Shown: positions 1-10,269 of the stretch, piece by piece
How positions within the stretch are numbered: position 1 is the first letter of the stretch
Layout of the letters: every line of letters begins with the position of its first letter
DNA from: Peptostreptococcaceae bacterium
Lineage (GTDB): Bacteria; Bacillota; Clostridia; Peptostreptococcales; Peptostreptococcaceae
Length of the DNA stretch: 64,000 nt
Assembly: GCA_025210335.1 (NCBI GenBank)
Contig: JAOARY010000019.1
Location: forward strand, 30,612-94,611
Direction of reading: 5' to 3'
Notes under the pieces: generated by a model
Told to the model about the DNA's origin: nothing
The model's input: only the letters and a program-made list of their open reading frames with translations
Database searches by the model: none
Position numbers and translations under genes: made by a program

Positions 1-869
1 AAATTAATAGTAAAAATAAATCCATTAGATAATTTATTGTATGCAAGAATTTTTTTATCACCTTTATAATCATAATTTATGATTCCAAAATCATCTTTAT
101 CATTTTTTATTTCATTTGCCATCCAAATATATTTTCCATTATCTAAAGTTTTTAAATTTAGAACATTTTTATCAGGATGATATAAAAAATCATATTCATC
201 ATTTAATAATGTAGCATAACCCTCATTGTAAATTTTTAAATTAGCCATATGATTTTTCAAATGATCAAAGAATAATTCGCCACCACAAACACCAATAAGT
301 TCATCATCAATAAAAACAGATTTACTATAAGATATAATAGTAGCGTTCCAAGACTCCCAATAATAAGGTTTTGACCAATGGGTAGAATTTTTAATAGCAT
401 ATGACCACCATTCAGCTTCATTAGTAGAATTTTTATAAATATCATATTCCGGATATTTTTCATATTTTCCATTTTCCTCAACAAACTCAAAAGAATGACC
501 ACCCTTTATGGTTTTGGAATCAAAAACAAACCAACCACTTTTATTATCAAAAGCATCTATTGCTTTTATAAAAGCATTTTCTATTTTATCTTGAAATGCT
601 TCCATTTTATCGTTATTACTTCTGACTTCTTCTAGATTTATATTATGAAGAACTATATTTTCTAATACATCAGCTAAATAAGTAATTTTTTTTATATCTT
701 TTTCAAGAATCAATGAATTTGATTTACAAAGTAATTCTAAATTATGAACACTTAAATCTATTACATTTTTCTTGCTTTGTTTATAGTTAAACATCGTAAT
801 ACCAATTAGTAAGATGCTAAATATCAAAGTTAAACATATAGTGCTTTTTTTACATTTATAAATTCGCAT
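1..869 (-). CDS. membrane sensor with extracellular Cache-like domain, C-terminal part beyond window
   Basis: Partial gene read on the minus strand; only the first 289 codons are inside the window. ATG at 869 follows AGAGGGTGA at the right spacing. Residues about 8-27 form one membrane segment, followed by a long extracellular region. Around residues 155-205 it has the W..PYYW, aromatic and ISYSKSVF..DELIGVCGGELF pattern of double-Cache ligand-binding domains, as in chemoreceptors, sensor kinases and diguanylate cyclases. The output domain lies left of the window, so the class of signalling protein is unknown. It follows the Bax inhibitor-like gene by 65 nt on the same strand and may be cotranscribed. 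Confidence 0.72.
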   Translation of the reverse strand, partial: MRIYKCKKSTICLTLIFSILLIGITMFNYKQSKKNVIDLSVHNLELLCKSNSLILEKDIKKITYLADVLENIVLHNINLEEVRSNNDKMEAFQDKIENAFIKAIDAFDNKSGWFVFDSKTIKGGHSFEFVEENGKYEKYPEYDIYKNSTNEAEWWSYAIKNSTHWSKPYYWESWNATIISYSKSVFIDDELIGVCGGELFFDHLKNHMANLKIYNEGYATLLNDEYDFLYHPDKNVLNLKTLDNGKYIWMANEIKNDKDDFGIINYDYKGDKKILAYNKLSNGFIFTIN

Positions 870-934
870 AATTTCACCCTCTATTTAAGCCTCTAATAGT
901 CTATAAAGAGTTAATACCCAGTTACAAAAGAAAT

Positions 935-1672
935 TTAAACATAATCTTTTTTGACATTCATTATTTGAAAGCTAAAAATAACGAACCATGAAATATGAAA
1001 AATATAGCCAAAAGCTAAATACCATTCCATAAATTTGGGTGGTTTAAGTTTATGCAATTGTCTTATATACGAATATGTAAAGAATGTGTTTAGATTTGAA
1101 AATAATAAGAATAAAATATTAAAACATATACTATAAAAATTATCAAATTTTAAACAAGGCACTGAATGTGTCAATATAATTTGACTCAAAACTGCAATTA
1201 GATTTGTTAATAGTATTGAAATTATAATATTTATGAAAAAATTAAATATTGATTTTTTTAATCTTATTTTGTTAAATAAAAAAAGTCCGCTAAATGATGT
1301 TGTAATTAGTAATATAAAGTGAGTTATATTAATAATTTTAAATATATGATGCAATATAAAACCCAAAATTCCAAAAATAAGACCTTGAAGCAATGTAAAT
1401 ATTATTCCTGTTAGACTTGATAGTTTAGGATACAAAAAAGTCAAAAAGCAAAGACATATGCAGACCAATATAAATATTTTTAAACAGTGAAACATCTCTA
1501 TAGTTATAAAGCTAAAACTAAGGATAGTAGAAATTAAAAGAAGACCTAAAAGTAATATAGTATTTTTGAAAAAAATAAATATATTCATTTTGGATTTTCT
1601 TCTAAGAAATTTTTTGCTGTAAGCTTTTTTTAACATAGGGTTAATCATTTGTAAATTAAAATCACAAATCAT
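935..1672 (-). CDS. Bax inhibitor-1/YccA family membrane protein
   Basis: About 245 residues with roughly seven hydrophobic segments. The N-terminal INPMLKKAYSK resembles the SNPVF-type opening of the COG4760 branch of the BI-1/YccA family, and the C-terminal PPKFMEWYLAFG matches the conserved MEWY-AFG signature near the end of that branch. Family members are integral membrane proteins, some acting as pH-sensitive calcium leaks; the bacterial role is poorly defined. An in-frame ATG at 1681 directly abuts AAGGTGG, so the ATG at 1672, nine bases from it, is the better start. Confidence 0.7.
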   Translation of the reverse strand: MICDFNLQMINPMLKKAYSKKFLRRKSKMNIFIFFKNTILLLGLLLISTILSFSFITIEMFHCLKIFILVCICLCFLTFLYPKLSSLTGIIFTLLQGLIFGILGFILHHIFKIINITHFILLITTSFSGLFLFNKIRLKKSIFNFFINIIISILLTNLIAVLSQIILTHSVPCLKFDNFYSICFNILFLLFSNLNTFFTYSYIRQLHKLKPPKFMEWYLAFGYIFHISWFVIFSFQIMNVKKDYV

Positions 1673-1901
1673 AAAAATCATCCACCTTAAAATAAATTCT
1701 CTACAAAAATTATAAAAAATAAAAATAAAAAAATCTATTCAAATACTTTAAAAAGCTTAATTTGACTAAAAAATAATTCTTTAATACTATAAATTTAAGC
1801 GAGTTTAATAATTATTTAAACCCATAGAAATTTATTTTGAATAAAAACCTAAATAATGTTAAAATTTAAAAGTAATTAAATATTATATAAAGGAGAGTAA
1901 A

Positions 1902-2933
1902 ATGAGCGAATTTTTAAGTGCATTATTTCTGATATTTATGGCAGAAATGGGAGATAAAACTCAGATTCTTGCTATGACTTTTTCGATGAAATATAATATC
2001 AAAAAAGTTATAATAGGTATATTTATAGGATCATTATTAAATCATGGGCTAGCTGTATTTTTTGGAGGTTTATTATCTAAATTTATAGATTTAAATAAAC
2101 TTACAATAGTGGCGGGGCTCATGTTTTTATTTTTCTCAATTTGGAGCTTGAAGTATGAAGATCAAGAGGATGAAGAAGAACAAAAATTTAAGTTTGGGCC
2201 AGTTTTAACAGTAGCATTAGCATTTTTTATAGGAGAACTTGGAGATAAGACTCAGCTTAGTGCAATTACTTTGGCAATGGATAGTAAGAATCTAATAATA
2301 ACTTTAATGGGAACTGTAAGTGGAATGGTTCTTACAAGTTTAATAGGGATATTTATTGGGGTCAAATTAGGAGATAAGATATCTGGATTATATATGAAGA
2401 TTGTATCTTCTATAATATTTTTAGGTTTTTCGATATCAAAATTAAAAGATATTTATTTAAATATTTTTAATAGCTATATGATAATGATTATTGCTCTTAC
2501 AATTATTTTATTAATAGTATATTATAAGGGAATTTCTAAACTATTATATCTTCAAAGTTTAAACACAAATACTCTATACAAAAAGAAATTAAAAGAGATA
2601 TATGAATATTTTCATGAAGTAAAAGTATGTGCAAATGAACTATGTCTAAATGCAAAAGTATGTCAAAAGAATAAATGCGTACTATACTACATATTAAAAC
2701 TCTTGGAAAATTTGGATGAAAACGGGCTAAAGCTTTCTTTGATAGATAAGAGTTATGATTTAGAGAGTTTAAAAAAGGATTTTGATGAAGAAAAGTTAAA
2801 AAATTTAATAGAAAAGTTGGATGAGTTTGAAAATAGTGAAGTAAAAGAGTTAGAGGAATTAAAAAGAGAAAGAGAAATATTAGATGAAATAAAAAAGGTA
2901 GCAATAACTATATTGGATCAAAAAAAGAACTAA
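1902..2933 (+). CDS. TMEM165/GDT1 (UPF0016) family cation transporter with Cys-containing C-terminal extension
   Basis: 343 residues. Two homologous membrane halves each carry the family motif: EMGDKT at residues 15-20 and ELGDKT at 112-117. This family moves Mn2+ or Ca2+ across membranes and usually ends after about 200 residues. Here a seventh helix (about 190-209) is followed by a hydrophilic, largely helical 130-residue tail with cysteines at 243, 248, 254 and 259. The start is set by AAAGGAGAG. No yybP-ykoY-type manganese riboswitch was recognised upstream. The tail could bind metal, sense redox state, or simply anchor a partner; that is inference. Confidence 0.85.
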   Translation: MSEFLSALFLIFMAEMGDKTQILAMTFSMKYNIKKVIIGIFIGSLLNHGLAVFFGGLLSKFIDLNKLTIVAGLMFLFFSIWSLKYEDQEDEEEQKFKFGPVLTVALAFFIGELGDKTQLSAITLAMDSKNLIITLMGTVSGMVLTSLIGIFIGVKLGDKISGLYMKIVSSIIFLGFSISKLKDIYLNIFNSYMIMIIALTIILLIVYYKGISKLLYLQSLNTNTLYKKKLKEIYEYFHEVKVCANELCLNAKVCQKNKCVLYYILKLLENLDENGLKLSLIDKSYDLESLKKDFDEEKLKNLIEKLDEFENSEVKELEELKREREILDEIKKVAITILDQKKN

Positions 2934-3015
2934 ATAATTAAAAAATATAAAAAAATAAAGTCTTGTTCTGATAAAAAATTAAGCTTATTCTAGAAAAAAT
3001 ACAAACGTTAAATGC

Positions 3016-3049
3016 AAAAAAAACACTTAAAATACAAAATGTTTTTTTT
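3016..3049 (+). terminator. rho-independent terminator after the UPF0016 gene
   Basis: AAAAAAAACA at 3016-3025 pairs with TGTTTTTTTT at 3040-3049 around a 14-nt loop. The A/T-only stem is weak but ends in a T run before the bacteriocin promoter. Confidence 0.45.
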
Positions 3050-3062
3050 GTGGGAAATATTG

Positions 3063-3091
3063 TTGAAAAATACAAAATAAAAAAGTATAAT
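3063..3091 (+). promoter_or_regulatory. sigma-A-type promoter of the bacteriocin gene
   Basis: TTGAAA (3063-3068), 17-bp spacer, TATAAT (3086-3091). Just downstream TAAACAAAA/TTTTGTTTA (3097-3105/3112-3120) forms a 9-bp inverted repeat in the 5' leader. Confidence 0.65.
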
Positions 3092-3123
3092 GAGATTAAA
3101 CAAAAGTAAAATTTTGTTTAACA

Positions 3124-3140
3124 TTAAAGAGTTGTTAGGG
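3124..3140 (+). repeat. left arm of inverted repeat flanking the bacteriocin gene
   Basis: TTAAAGAGTTGTTAGGG lies between the promoter and the ribosome binding site. Its reverse complement recurs with one mismatch at 3620-3636, directly after the gene. It could allow long-range mRNA pairing or be a recombination site; the sequence alone does not decide. Confidence 0.7.
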
Positions 3141-3163
3141 TAAAATAAAAGGGGGATTTTATA

Positions 3164-3601
3164 ATGGGATTAAATAAAAAGTTTTTATCATTAGCAATTG
3201 CAATGGGTATGATGACAGCAACATCGTTAGTGGCATTTGCTAACTTTGATAATGTAGTTCAATTTGGGAATGATGGTTCAGGAAATGGATATGCTATTGT
3301 AGAAAATCAAGAGTTAAATACTGATAATTTAAATACATTTAGATCTGCTACTAAATCAAAATACATAAAGGATTCTAGAGGTAATAAGATTCTTTACTGG
3401 ATTTATGGTGAAAAAAGTGGAAAGGTTACATCAAAAGCAAAAGCTTACAAAGGATATTACGGAAGAGCTTCTGTTACAAATGGTGAAGGAGAATATGACG
3501 ATGGTGATTGGAAAAAAGCTGGAAAGTGGAGCGAAGCTTCAGCACCTTGGACGAAAGCTGGTACTAATAAAGCAAATTATGATTACAAAGAAGATAATTA
3601 A
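3164..3601 (+). CDS. lactococcin 972-like secreted bacteriocin precursor
   Basis: 145 residues with a signal peptide (KK at 5-6, hydrophobic 8-25, cleavage expected after VAFA at about 26), giving a secreted protein of about 119 residues. The C-terminal 80 residues have the lactococcin-972 pattern: YWIYGE at 78-83, spaced Tyr/Ser positions, GYYGRASV at 97-104, and a Gly/Trp-containing end with KAGKWSEAS at 118-126. Lactococcin 972 binds lipid II and blocks septum formation in sensitive cells. The following two genes are the membrane protein and ATPase typically paired with this family, which supports the call. The region between signal and domain (27-60) is longer than in lactococcin 972. Confidence 0.75.
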   Translation: MGLNKKFLSLAIAMGMMTATSLVAFANFDNVVQFGNDGSGNGYAIVENQELNTDNLNTFRSATKSKYIKDSRGNKILYWIYGEKSGKVTSKAKAYKGYYGRASVTNGEGEYDDGDWKKAGKWSEASAPWTKAGTNKANYDYKEDN

Positions 3602-3619
3602 TATATAGAATTAAAAAAA

Positions 3620-3636
3620 CCCAAACAACTCTTTAA
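3620..3636 (-). repeat. right arm of inverted repeat flanking the bacteriocin gene
   Basis: CCCAAACAACTCTTTAA is the reverse complement of the 3124-3140 arm with one mismatch. It sits between the bacteriocin stop codon and the ribosome binding site of the membrane protein gene. Confidence 0.7.
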
Positions 3637-3658
3637 ATTAATGGGGAGGAAATTTATT

Positions 3659-5845
3659 ATGAAAAAAATTATTTTTGGCATATCATTATTTGCCATTTTT
3701 TTATTTTCACTAATTAATATAAAAATCTATGATTATTTAGAACATAGTAAGATTTTTTATGATGGGGGAACTGATATTTCGATATTTTTAGATAAAAATA
3801 AAGCTAAGGGGCAATTTTTTGAAGACGAAGAAATTTTAGAAAAATTTAATTACATACAAAAAAAATATGATACATATATTTCAAGGTATATATTTATAAA
3901 TGAAAACGAACTTAATGTGTATACAACAGATATATTGATGAATCAGAAAATTAAAATAAAAAAAGGTAATAGCCCTAAAAACAATAGTAATGAATTTTTA
4001 TCAAATAAATTTATATCTCAAAAGTCACAATCGGGTGTATTTAATTTTTTTAATAACAAATATGATATAAAGATTTTTGGTATAAATAATTTAGGGTTAA
4101 TAGGTTCATTTGATGGTTACTATCATATAGGGACAACAGATAGTCAAAAAATAAAAGAAATAACATCATATTTAAATCAAAGCTTAGGAAGTACAAATAT
4201 AGTTGGAATATATGATCAAACAGATAGTATCATAACTATTTTGGACTATATGATTGCAGATTTTAAAGCATTATCTATATTAATTTTTATATCTCTTATA
4301 ATTTTTGTATTCATGATAATCAAATATGGCATTAAACAGAGCAAGAAAATGATATTGTTTAATATACATGGTTATTCATTCTTTAAGGTTATTAATTATT
4401 ATTCCAAAAAAATAGGGAAAATTTTAAGTATATGCTTTTTATTAAGTGGTTTTATTTTAGGCATATATTTTTTTAGTATGCAAAAACTTTATTATTTAAA
4501 AGATTTTATAATTTTCAATGTCTTTTTTGTATTATTTTTATTTATAGTATCACTTACAATAATGGGTTTAATGTATATAATCCAAATAAAATTTTATAAT
4601 GCAAATAAAATATTAAATGGTTTTAGACCATTTTCAATTATTACATCATTGCAATTTATATTAAAATACAGTATTTTAACTTTTTTGGTGTTTGTATTTA
4701 TTAATTTAAATGAGAATACTTTAATTTTAAATCAAAAAATACAAGCAACAAAGTCTTGGGATAAAGCTCAAGATATGTATCAAGTTGTTACCAAGTTTAC
4801 GACCAATGATTTAAAAAAGAAAAGACCAATAGAAAAAAGAGCTTTTTATGTATATAAAGATTTTAATGAAAATATGAATGGGATTTTAGCTGATTTCTCT
4901 AATTATTCAAATTTATTTGATGATGAGTATTTTTTTCAAGTTAATAGTGATGAGGAAAGTGGATATTATCATATGATGGGGAAATCGATAATTGTAAATA
5001 AGAATTATTTAGTTGAAAATGATATAGAAGCTAAGAATAGTGAACAATTTTTAGATAATTTGATTTATGATGAAAACACATTAAATATATTAGTACCAAA
5101 AAATTTGAAAAATTTTGAAGATAAAATTTACTTAAATTTTTTAGATGATTTTTATTTTAAAAGAGTAGAGGTTCTAAATATTTATAATAAAGAACTAAAA
5201 ATTCCATTGAACCAAACTAAAAAAGAAGATTTGAAAGTAAATATAATATATATAAACAATAATATAAAATACTTTACTTATAATTCAACGATAATGGAAG
5301 AAAATCAAAATCAAGTAATAGATCCAATTGTTGTTGTTGATACTTATAATTTTGATTATAGTTTTTATTATTCAAAATTAACTAATAGTTGTTATTTTAA
5401 AAGTACAAATTTAAACCCGATAGATGATTTTAGACCATATGTATTAAAACATAATATGGGTTCATCTTATAATAAAGTAAAAGCTATATATAATCAAAGA
5501 GCTATTGAGATTGATAAATTAAAAAGTGAAATAAGTTTGATGAAATATATTGGGATGTTCTTAATTATTTTATTCTTATTTTCCGTATATATATTTAATA
5601 TTGCTTATTATGAACAATACAAATATCCAATTTATATAAAACGAATATTTGGATACAGTATGATTAAGATTAATAAAAATATACTTGTGTTAAGTTTGAT
5701 TTTGACAACGTTGATATTAATACCGCTTAGCATAGCAATTTATATCAAATTATTTATAATTATTTTTGATATTATATGTATGATTTTCTTTAGTGAAATA
5801 ATACATCAAAAGAATTTTAATACGGTCATAAAGGGGGAAAGATAA
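3659..5845 (+). CDS. bacteriocin-associated integral membrane protein (DUF1430 type)
   Basis: 728 residues. One N-terminal membrane segment is followed by an extracellular region, four segments between about 195 and 350, a second large extracellular region and three segments at the C-terminus. This is the MacB/FtsX-like layout of the permease that accompanies lactococcin-972 type peptides and is thought to act in immunity or export. The ATG at 3641 lies inside the GGGGAGG ribosome binding site, so the ATG at 3659 (MKKIIF) is taken as the start. The stop codon overlaps the ATG of the ATPase gene (TAATG), implying coupled translation and a two-part ABC transporter. Confidence 0.75.
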   Translation: MKKIIFGISLFAIFLFSLINIKIYDYLEHSKIFYDGGTDISIFLDKNKAKGQFFEDEEILEKFNYIQKKYDTYISRYIFINENELNVYTTDILMNQKIKIKKGNSPKNNSNEFLSNKFISQKSQSGVFNFFNNKYDIKIFGINNLGLIGSFDGYYHIGTTDSQKIKEITSYLNQSLGSTNIVGIYDQTDSIITILDYMIADFKALSILIFISLIIFVFMIIKYGIKQSKKMILFNIHGYSFFKVINYYSKKIGKILSICFLLSGFILGIYFFSMQKLYYLKDFIIFNVFFVLFLFIVSLTIMGLMYIIQIKFYNANKILNGFRPFSIITSLQFILKYSILTFLVFVFINLNENTLILNQKIQATKSWDKAQDMYQVVTKFTTNDLKKKRPIEKRAFYVYKDFNENMNGILADFSNYSNLFDDEYFFQVNSDEESGYYHMMGKSIIVNKNYLVENDIEAKNSEQFLDNLIYDENTLNILVPKNLKNFEDKIYLNFLDDFYFKRVEVLNIYNKELKIPLNQTKKEDLKVNIIYINNNIKYFTYNSTIMEENQNQVIDPIVVVDTYNFDYSFYYSKLTNSCYFKSTNLNPIDDFRPYVLKHNMGSSYNKVKAIYNQRAIEIDKLKSEISLMKYIGMFLIILFLFSVYIFNIAYYEQYKYPIYIKRIFGYSMIKINKNILVLSLILTTLILIPLSIAIYIKLFIIIFDIICMIFFSEIIHQKNFNTVIKGER

Positions 5846-6462
5846 TGATTAGTTTAAATAATATAAATAAGTCCTATAAAAATAAAAAATTATTTAATAA
5901 TTATTCTTTAGATATTAATGATGGAGATTTTATTGCAATTACAGGTAAAAGCGGAAGTGGAAAAACAACATTATTAAATATGATTGGACTTTTAGAAAAT
6001 TTTGATTCTGGGAAGATAAAAATAGATGGACAAGATAATTTTACTAAAAAAGATAGACTTATGATTCATAGAAATAAATTTGGATTTTTATTTCAAAATT
6101 ATGCTTTGATAGAGAATAAAACCGTAAAAGATAATTTAAAAATTGCACTTGAATATAAAGATAAATCAAAAGTAAAAGAAATAAAAAATGTATTGGAATC
6201 TGTTGGTTTAAAAGGATTTGAAAAAAGAAAAATATTTCAACTTAGTGGGGGAGAACAACAAAGGGTTGCATTAGCAAGAGTTATATTAAAGAATCCAAAA
6301 TATATATTTGCGGATGAACCTACTGGAAATTTGGATATAGAAAATAGAGATATTGTGTTTAATCATTTAAAGAAATTAAATCAAGAGGGAAAGACTGTTA
6401 TATTTGTTACTCATGATAATAATCTTGCTTCTATGGCAAAGAAAAGTATTTACTTAGATTAA
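5845..6462 (+). CDS. ABC transporter ATP-binding protein, lactococcin 972 group
   Basis: 205 residues, a complete single nucleotide-binding domain: Walker A GKSGSGKT at about 34-41, Q-loop LFQNY, signature LSGGEQQR, Walker B YIFADEP and H-loop VTHD. It belongs with MacB/LolD-type ATPases that power FtsX-like permeases. Its ATG shares a base with the stop of the upstream permease, and it ends just before a terminator, so it closes the bacteriocin operon. It should energise peptide export or removal from the membrane (self-protection). Confidence 0.88.
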   Translation: MISLNNINKSYKNKKLFNNYSLDINDGDFIAITGKSGSGKTTLLNMIGLLENFDSGKIKIDGQDNFTKKDRLMIHRNKFGFLFQNYALIENKTVKDNLKIALEYKDKSKVKEIKNVLESVGLKGFEKRKIFQLSGGEQQRVALARVILKNPKYIFADEPTGNLDIENRDIVFNHLKKLNQEGKTVIFVTHDNNLASMAKKSIYLD

Positions 6463-6509
6463 TGAATATATTTTTATTTTTAGCTGTTTTTATATTATTA
6501 ACAAAATAC

Positions 6510-6538
6510 CTAATTGTTTTATATAATTAGTTTTTTTT
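6510..6538 (+). terminator. terminator of the bacteriocin operon
   Basis: CTAATT/AATTAG stem (6510-6515/6525-6530) followed by eight T residues. Confidence 0.65.
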
Positions 6539-6570
6539 GCTACAATTAAATAAAAATCTAAAAAAAGGAA

Positions 6571-6828
6571 GTGTTATTTTGGATAAAAAAAAAATTAGCA
6601 ATAAATTGCATCATTTTTGGAAGTTTGACATTATCATTAGAATTATTTATGTTAAAAATGATATCTTATTTGGATAGGCTTGCAACAAACTCTTGGAATT
6701 TAAATACTTTGGAATATATAAAAGAACCAATTATTTTGTACGCAATGGCAATACCTACAATTATGGTTCTTTTTGGAATAGTAATTTATGATACAGAAAA
6801 AAATAATAATAAAGTAGAAATGAAATAA
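6571..6828 (+). CDS. small two-helix membrane protein, start uncertain
   Basis: Reads as 85 residues from a GTG at 6571, with hydrophobic segments near 9-28 and 50-70 and a charged end. That GTG touches the AAAGGAA ribosome binding site, which is too close. A well-spaced TTG at 6579 is in another frame; it would give a natural MDKKKLAIN opening if the run of ten A residues (6585-6594) had nine. So the frame may be changed by an indel, by slippage, or by sequence error. Position after the bacteriocin transporter suggests, without proof, a role in immunity. Confidence 0.5.
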   Translation: MLFWIKKKLAINCIIFGSLTLSLELFMLKMISYLDRLATNSWNLNTLEYIKEPIILYAMAIPTIMVLFGIVIYDTEKNNNKVEMK

Positions 6829-6873
6829 AAATCAAAAAATATAATATAGAAATCAAAAGGAAGTGCAAAATAT

Positions 6874-7461
6874 ATGAAAAAAATATTTATAACAATCTGT
6901 ATTATTTTGATACTAAGCATAAATGCTTATGCAGATTATTTTGATATAGGAGATGTAATTGGTGAAATAAATTATAGCGATATAAAGACTTTTGTAAAAA
7001 ATAAGGAAGTAGAATCTTTTAATATAAATGGTAAAACTGCTATATATGTTGAAGATTTAAAAGAAATACTTAATGTCTCTTATGATGATAAAAAAAGAAT
7101 TGTAAATATAAATGATAAGAAATTACTTGAAGTTAATGATATAGGGCCATTTCAACATCTAAAATTTGACGCACCAATATATGAATATAATATTACTAAT
7201 CAAAATGAGTTTAATATCAAGGGGTCAATAATTGATGAAAAGATAGATGAGAGTTTTAAATTAAAAATAGAGTATAAAAATGAAAGGAATCAGTTTGATT
7301 TGATTGAAGAAAAAACAGTTAATTATGATGGAATGACTTTTGATTATAATATTTCTATTGGTAACAAAAAAGGAGTATATAAAATAACAGTAGTAGTTCC
7401 ACTAACAGCTGTAAACAATCAATTTACAGACATTGCAGCGTTTTATATTGAATATAAATAA
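6874..7461 (+). CDS. secreted protein of unknown function
   Basis: 195 residues with a clear signal peptide (MKKIFITICIILILSINAYA, cleavage expected after about residue 20). Residues 48-80 (ING..IYVEDLKEILNVSYD) resemble the repeat of copper-amine-oxidase N-terminal-like domains common in Clostridia surface proteins. The remainder is beta-rich and could be an immunoglobulin-like fold. Strong AAAGGAAG ribosome binding site 45 nt after the small membrane gene, so the two may be cotranscribed. Function not known. Confidence 0.65.
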   Translation: MKKIFITICIILILSINAYADYFDIGDVIGEINYSDIKTFVKNKEVESFNINGKTAIYVEDLKEILNVSYDDKKRIVNINDKKLLEVNDIGPFQHLKFDAPIYEYNITNQNEFNIKGSIIDEKIDESFKLKIEYKNERNQFDLIEEKTVNYDGMTFDYNISIGNKKGVYKITVVVPLTAVNNQFTDIAAFYIEYK

Positions 7462-7519
7462 AATAAAGAAAAGATAAGAAATAAAACTAATGAAAGATTT
7501 TATTTGCTAAATACAAAAA

Positions 7520-7612
7520 AGGATGTTGTACTAAGGAAAACTACTACAAAATATTATATTTGTTTTTATTAAACATAATATTTTGTAGCCAAATTCCTTA
7601 AGCTGACGTCCT
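7520..7612 (-). terminator. elaborate three-stem hairpin, probable ligA terminator
   Basis: Three nested stems: 7520-7526/7606-7612 (7 bp, one G-T), 7532-7538/7594-7600 (7 bp) and 7544-7557/7575-7588 (14 bp), separated by two symmetric 5x5 internal loops and closed by a 17-nt loop. On the minus strand it is followed by TTTTTTG, so it can end ligA transcription. It is far larger than the other terminators here. Confidence 0.6.
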
Positions 7613-7655
7613 CTTAAATAATTATATTATAAATTTAAATAATTTAAATTTATGA

Positions 7656-10024
<2,369 letters not shown>

Positions 10025-10240
10025 ATGGAGAAGTTTTTAAAAAATTTTATGAAGTATTATGAAAAATCAAGGTTATTTAGATTTTTATATAGTTTTTTAA
10101 CATTTGTAATTGGAGTTTATATATCTTCATTATTATCTCATAGGTATTGGTTTATAAAAGCGATGATAGAAAGTTTTGCTGTGGGATTAATACTATATCC
10201 ATTTTTTACTTTGAAAGAACAAAGAAAAAATAATATATAA
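10025..10240 (+). CDS. small membrane protein of the M50 locus
   Basis: 71 residues with two hydrophobic segments (about 18-38 and 45-62) joined by a basic turn, and a charged C-terminus. It shares MKYYEKS, VIGVYI and the overall layout with the 91-residue protein at 11194-11469, so the two are paralogues. Start set by AAAGAAGGG and ATG at 10025. It lies 29 nt before the broken M50 peptidase gene and was probably cotranscribed with it. No known function. Confidence 0.6.
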   Translation: MEKFLKNFMKYYEKSRLFRFLYSFLTFVIGVYISSLLSHRYWFIKAMIESFAVGLILYPFFTLKEQRKNNI

Positions 10241-10269
10241 TAAATTTTTAAGGAGTGGTAAAAAGTTAG

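Noticed and set aside
1690..1901. Possible yybP-ykoY manganese riboswitch before the UPF0016 gene
   Set aside because: The expected conserved GGGGAGUA-type elements and stems were not found.
2536..2904. 122-codon minus-strand frame inside the UPF0016 gene
   Set aside because: Leu/Phe/His-rich shadow of a coding region, no ribosome binding site.
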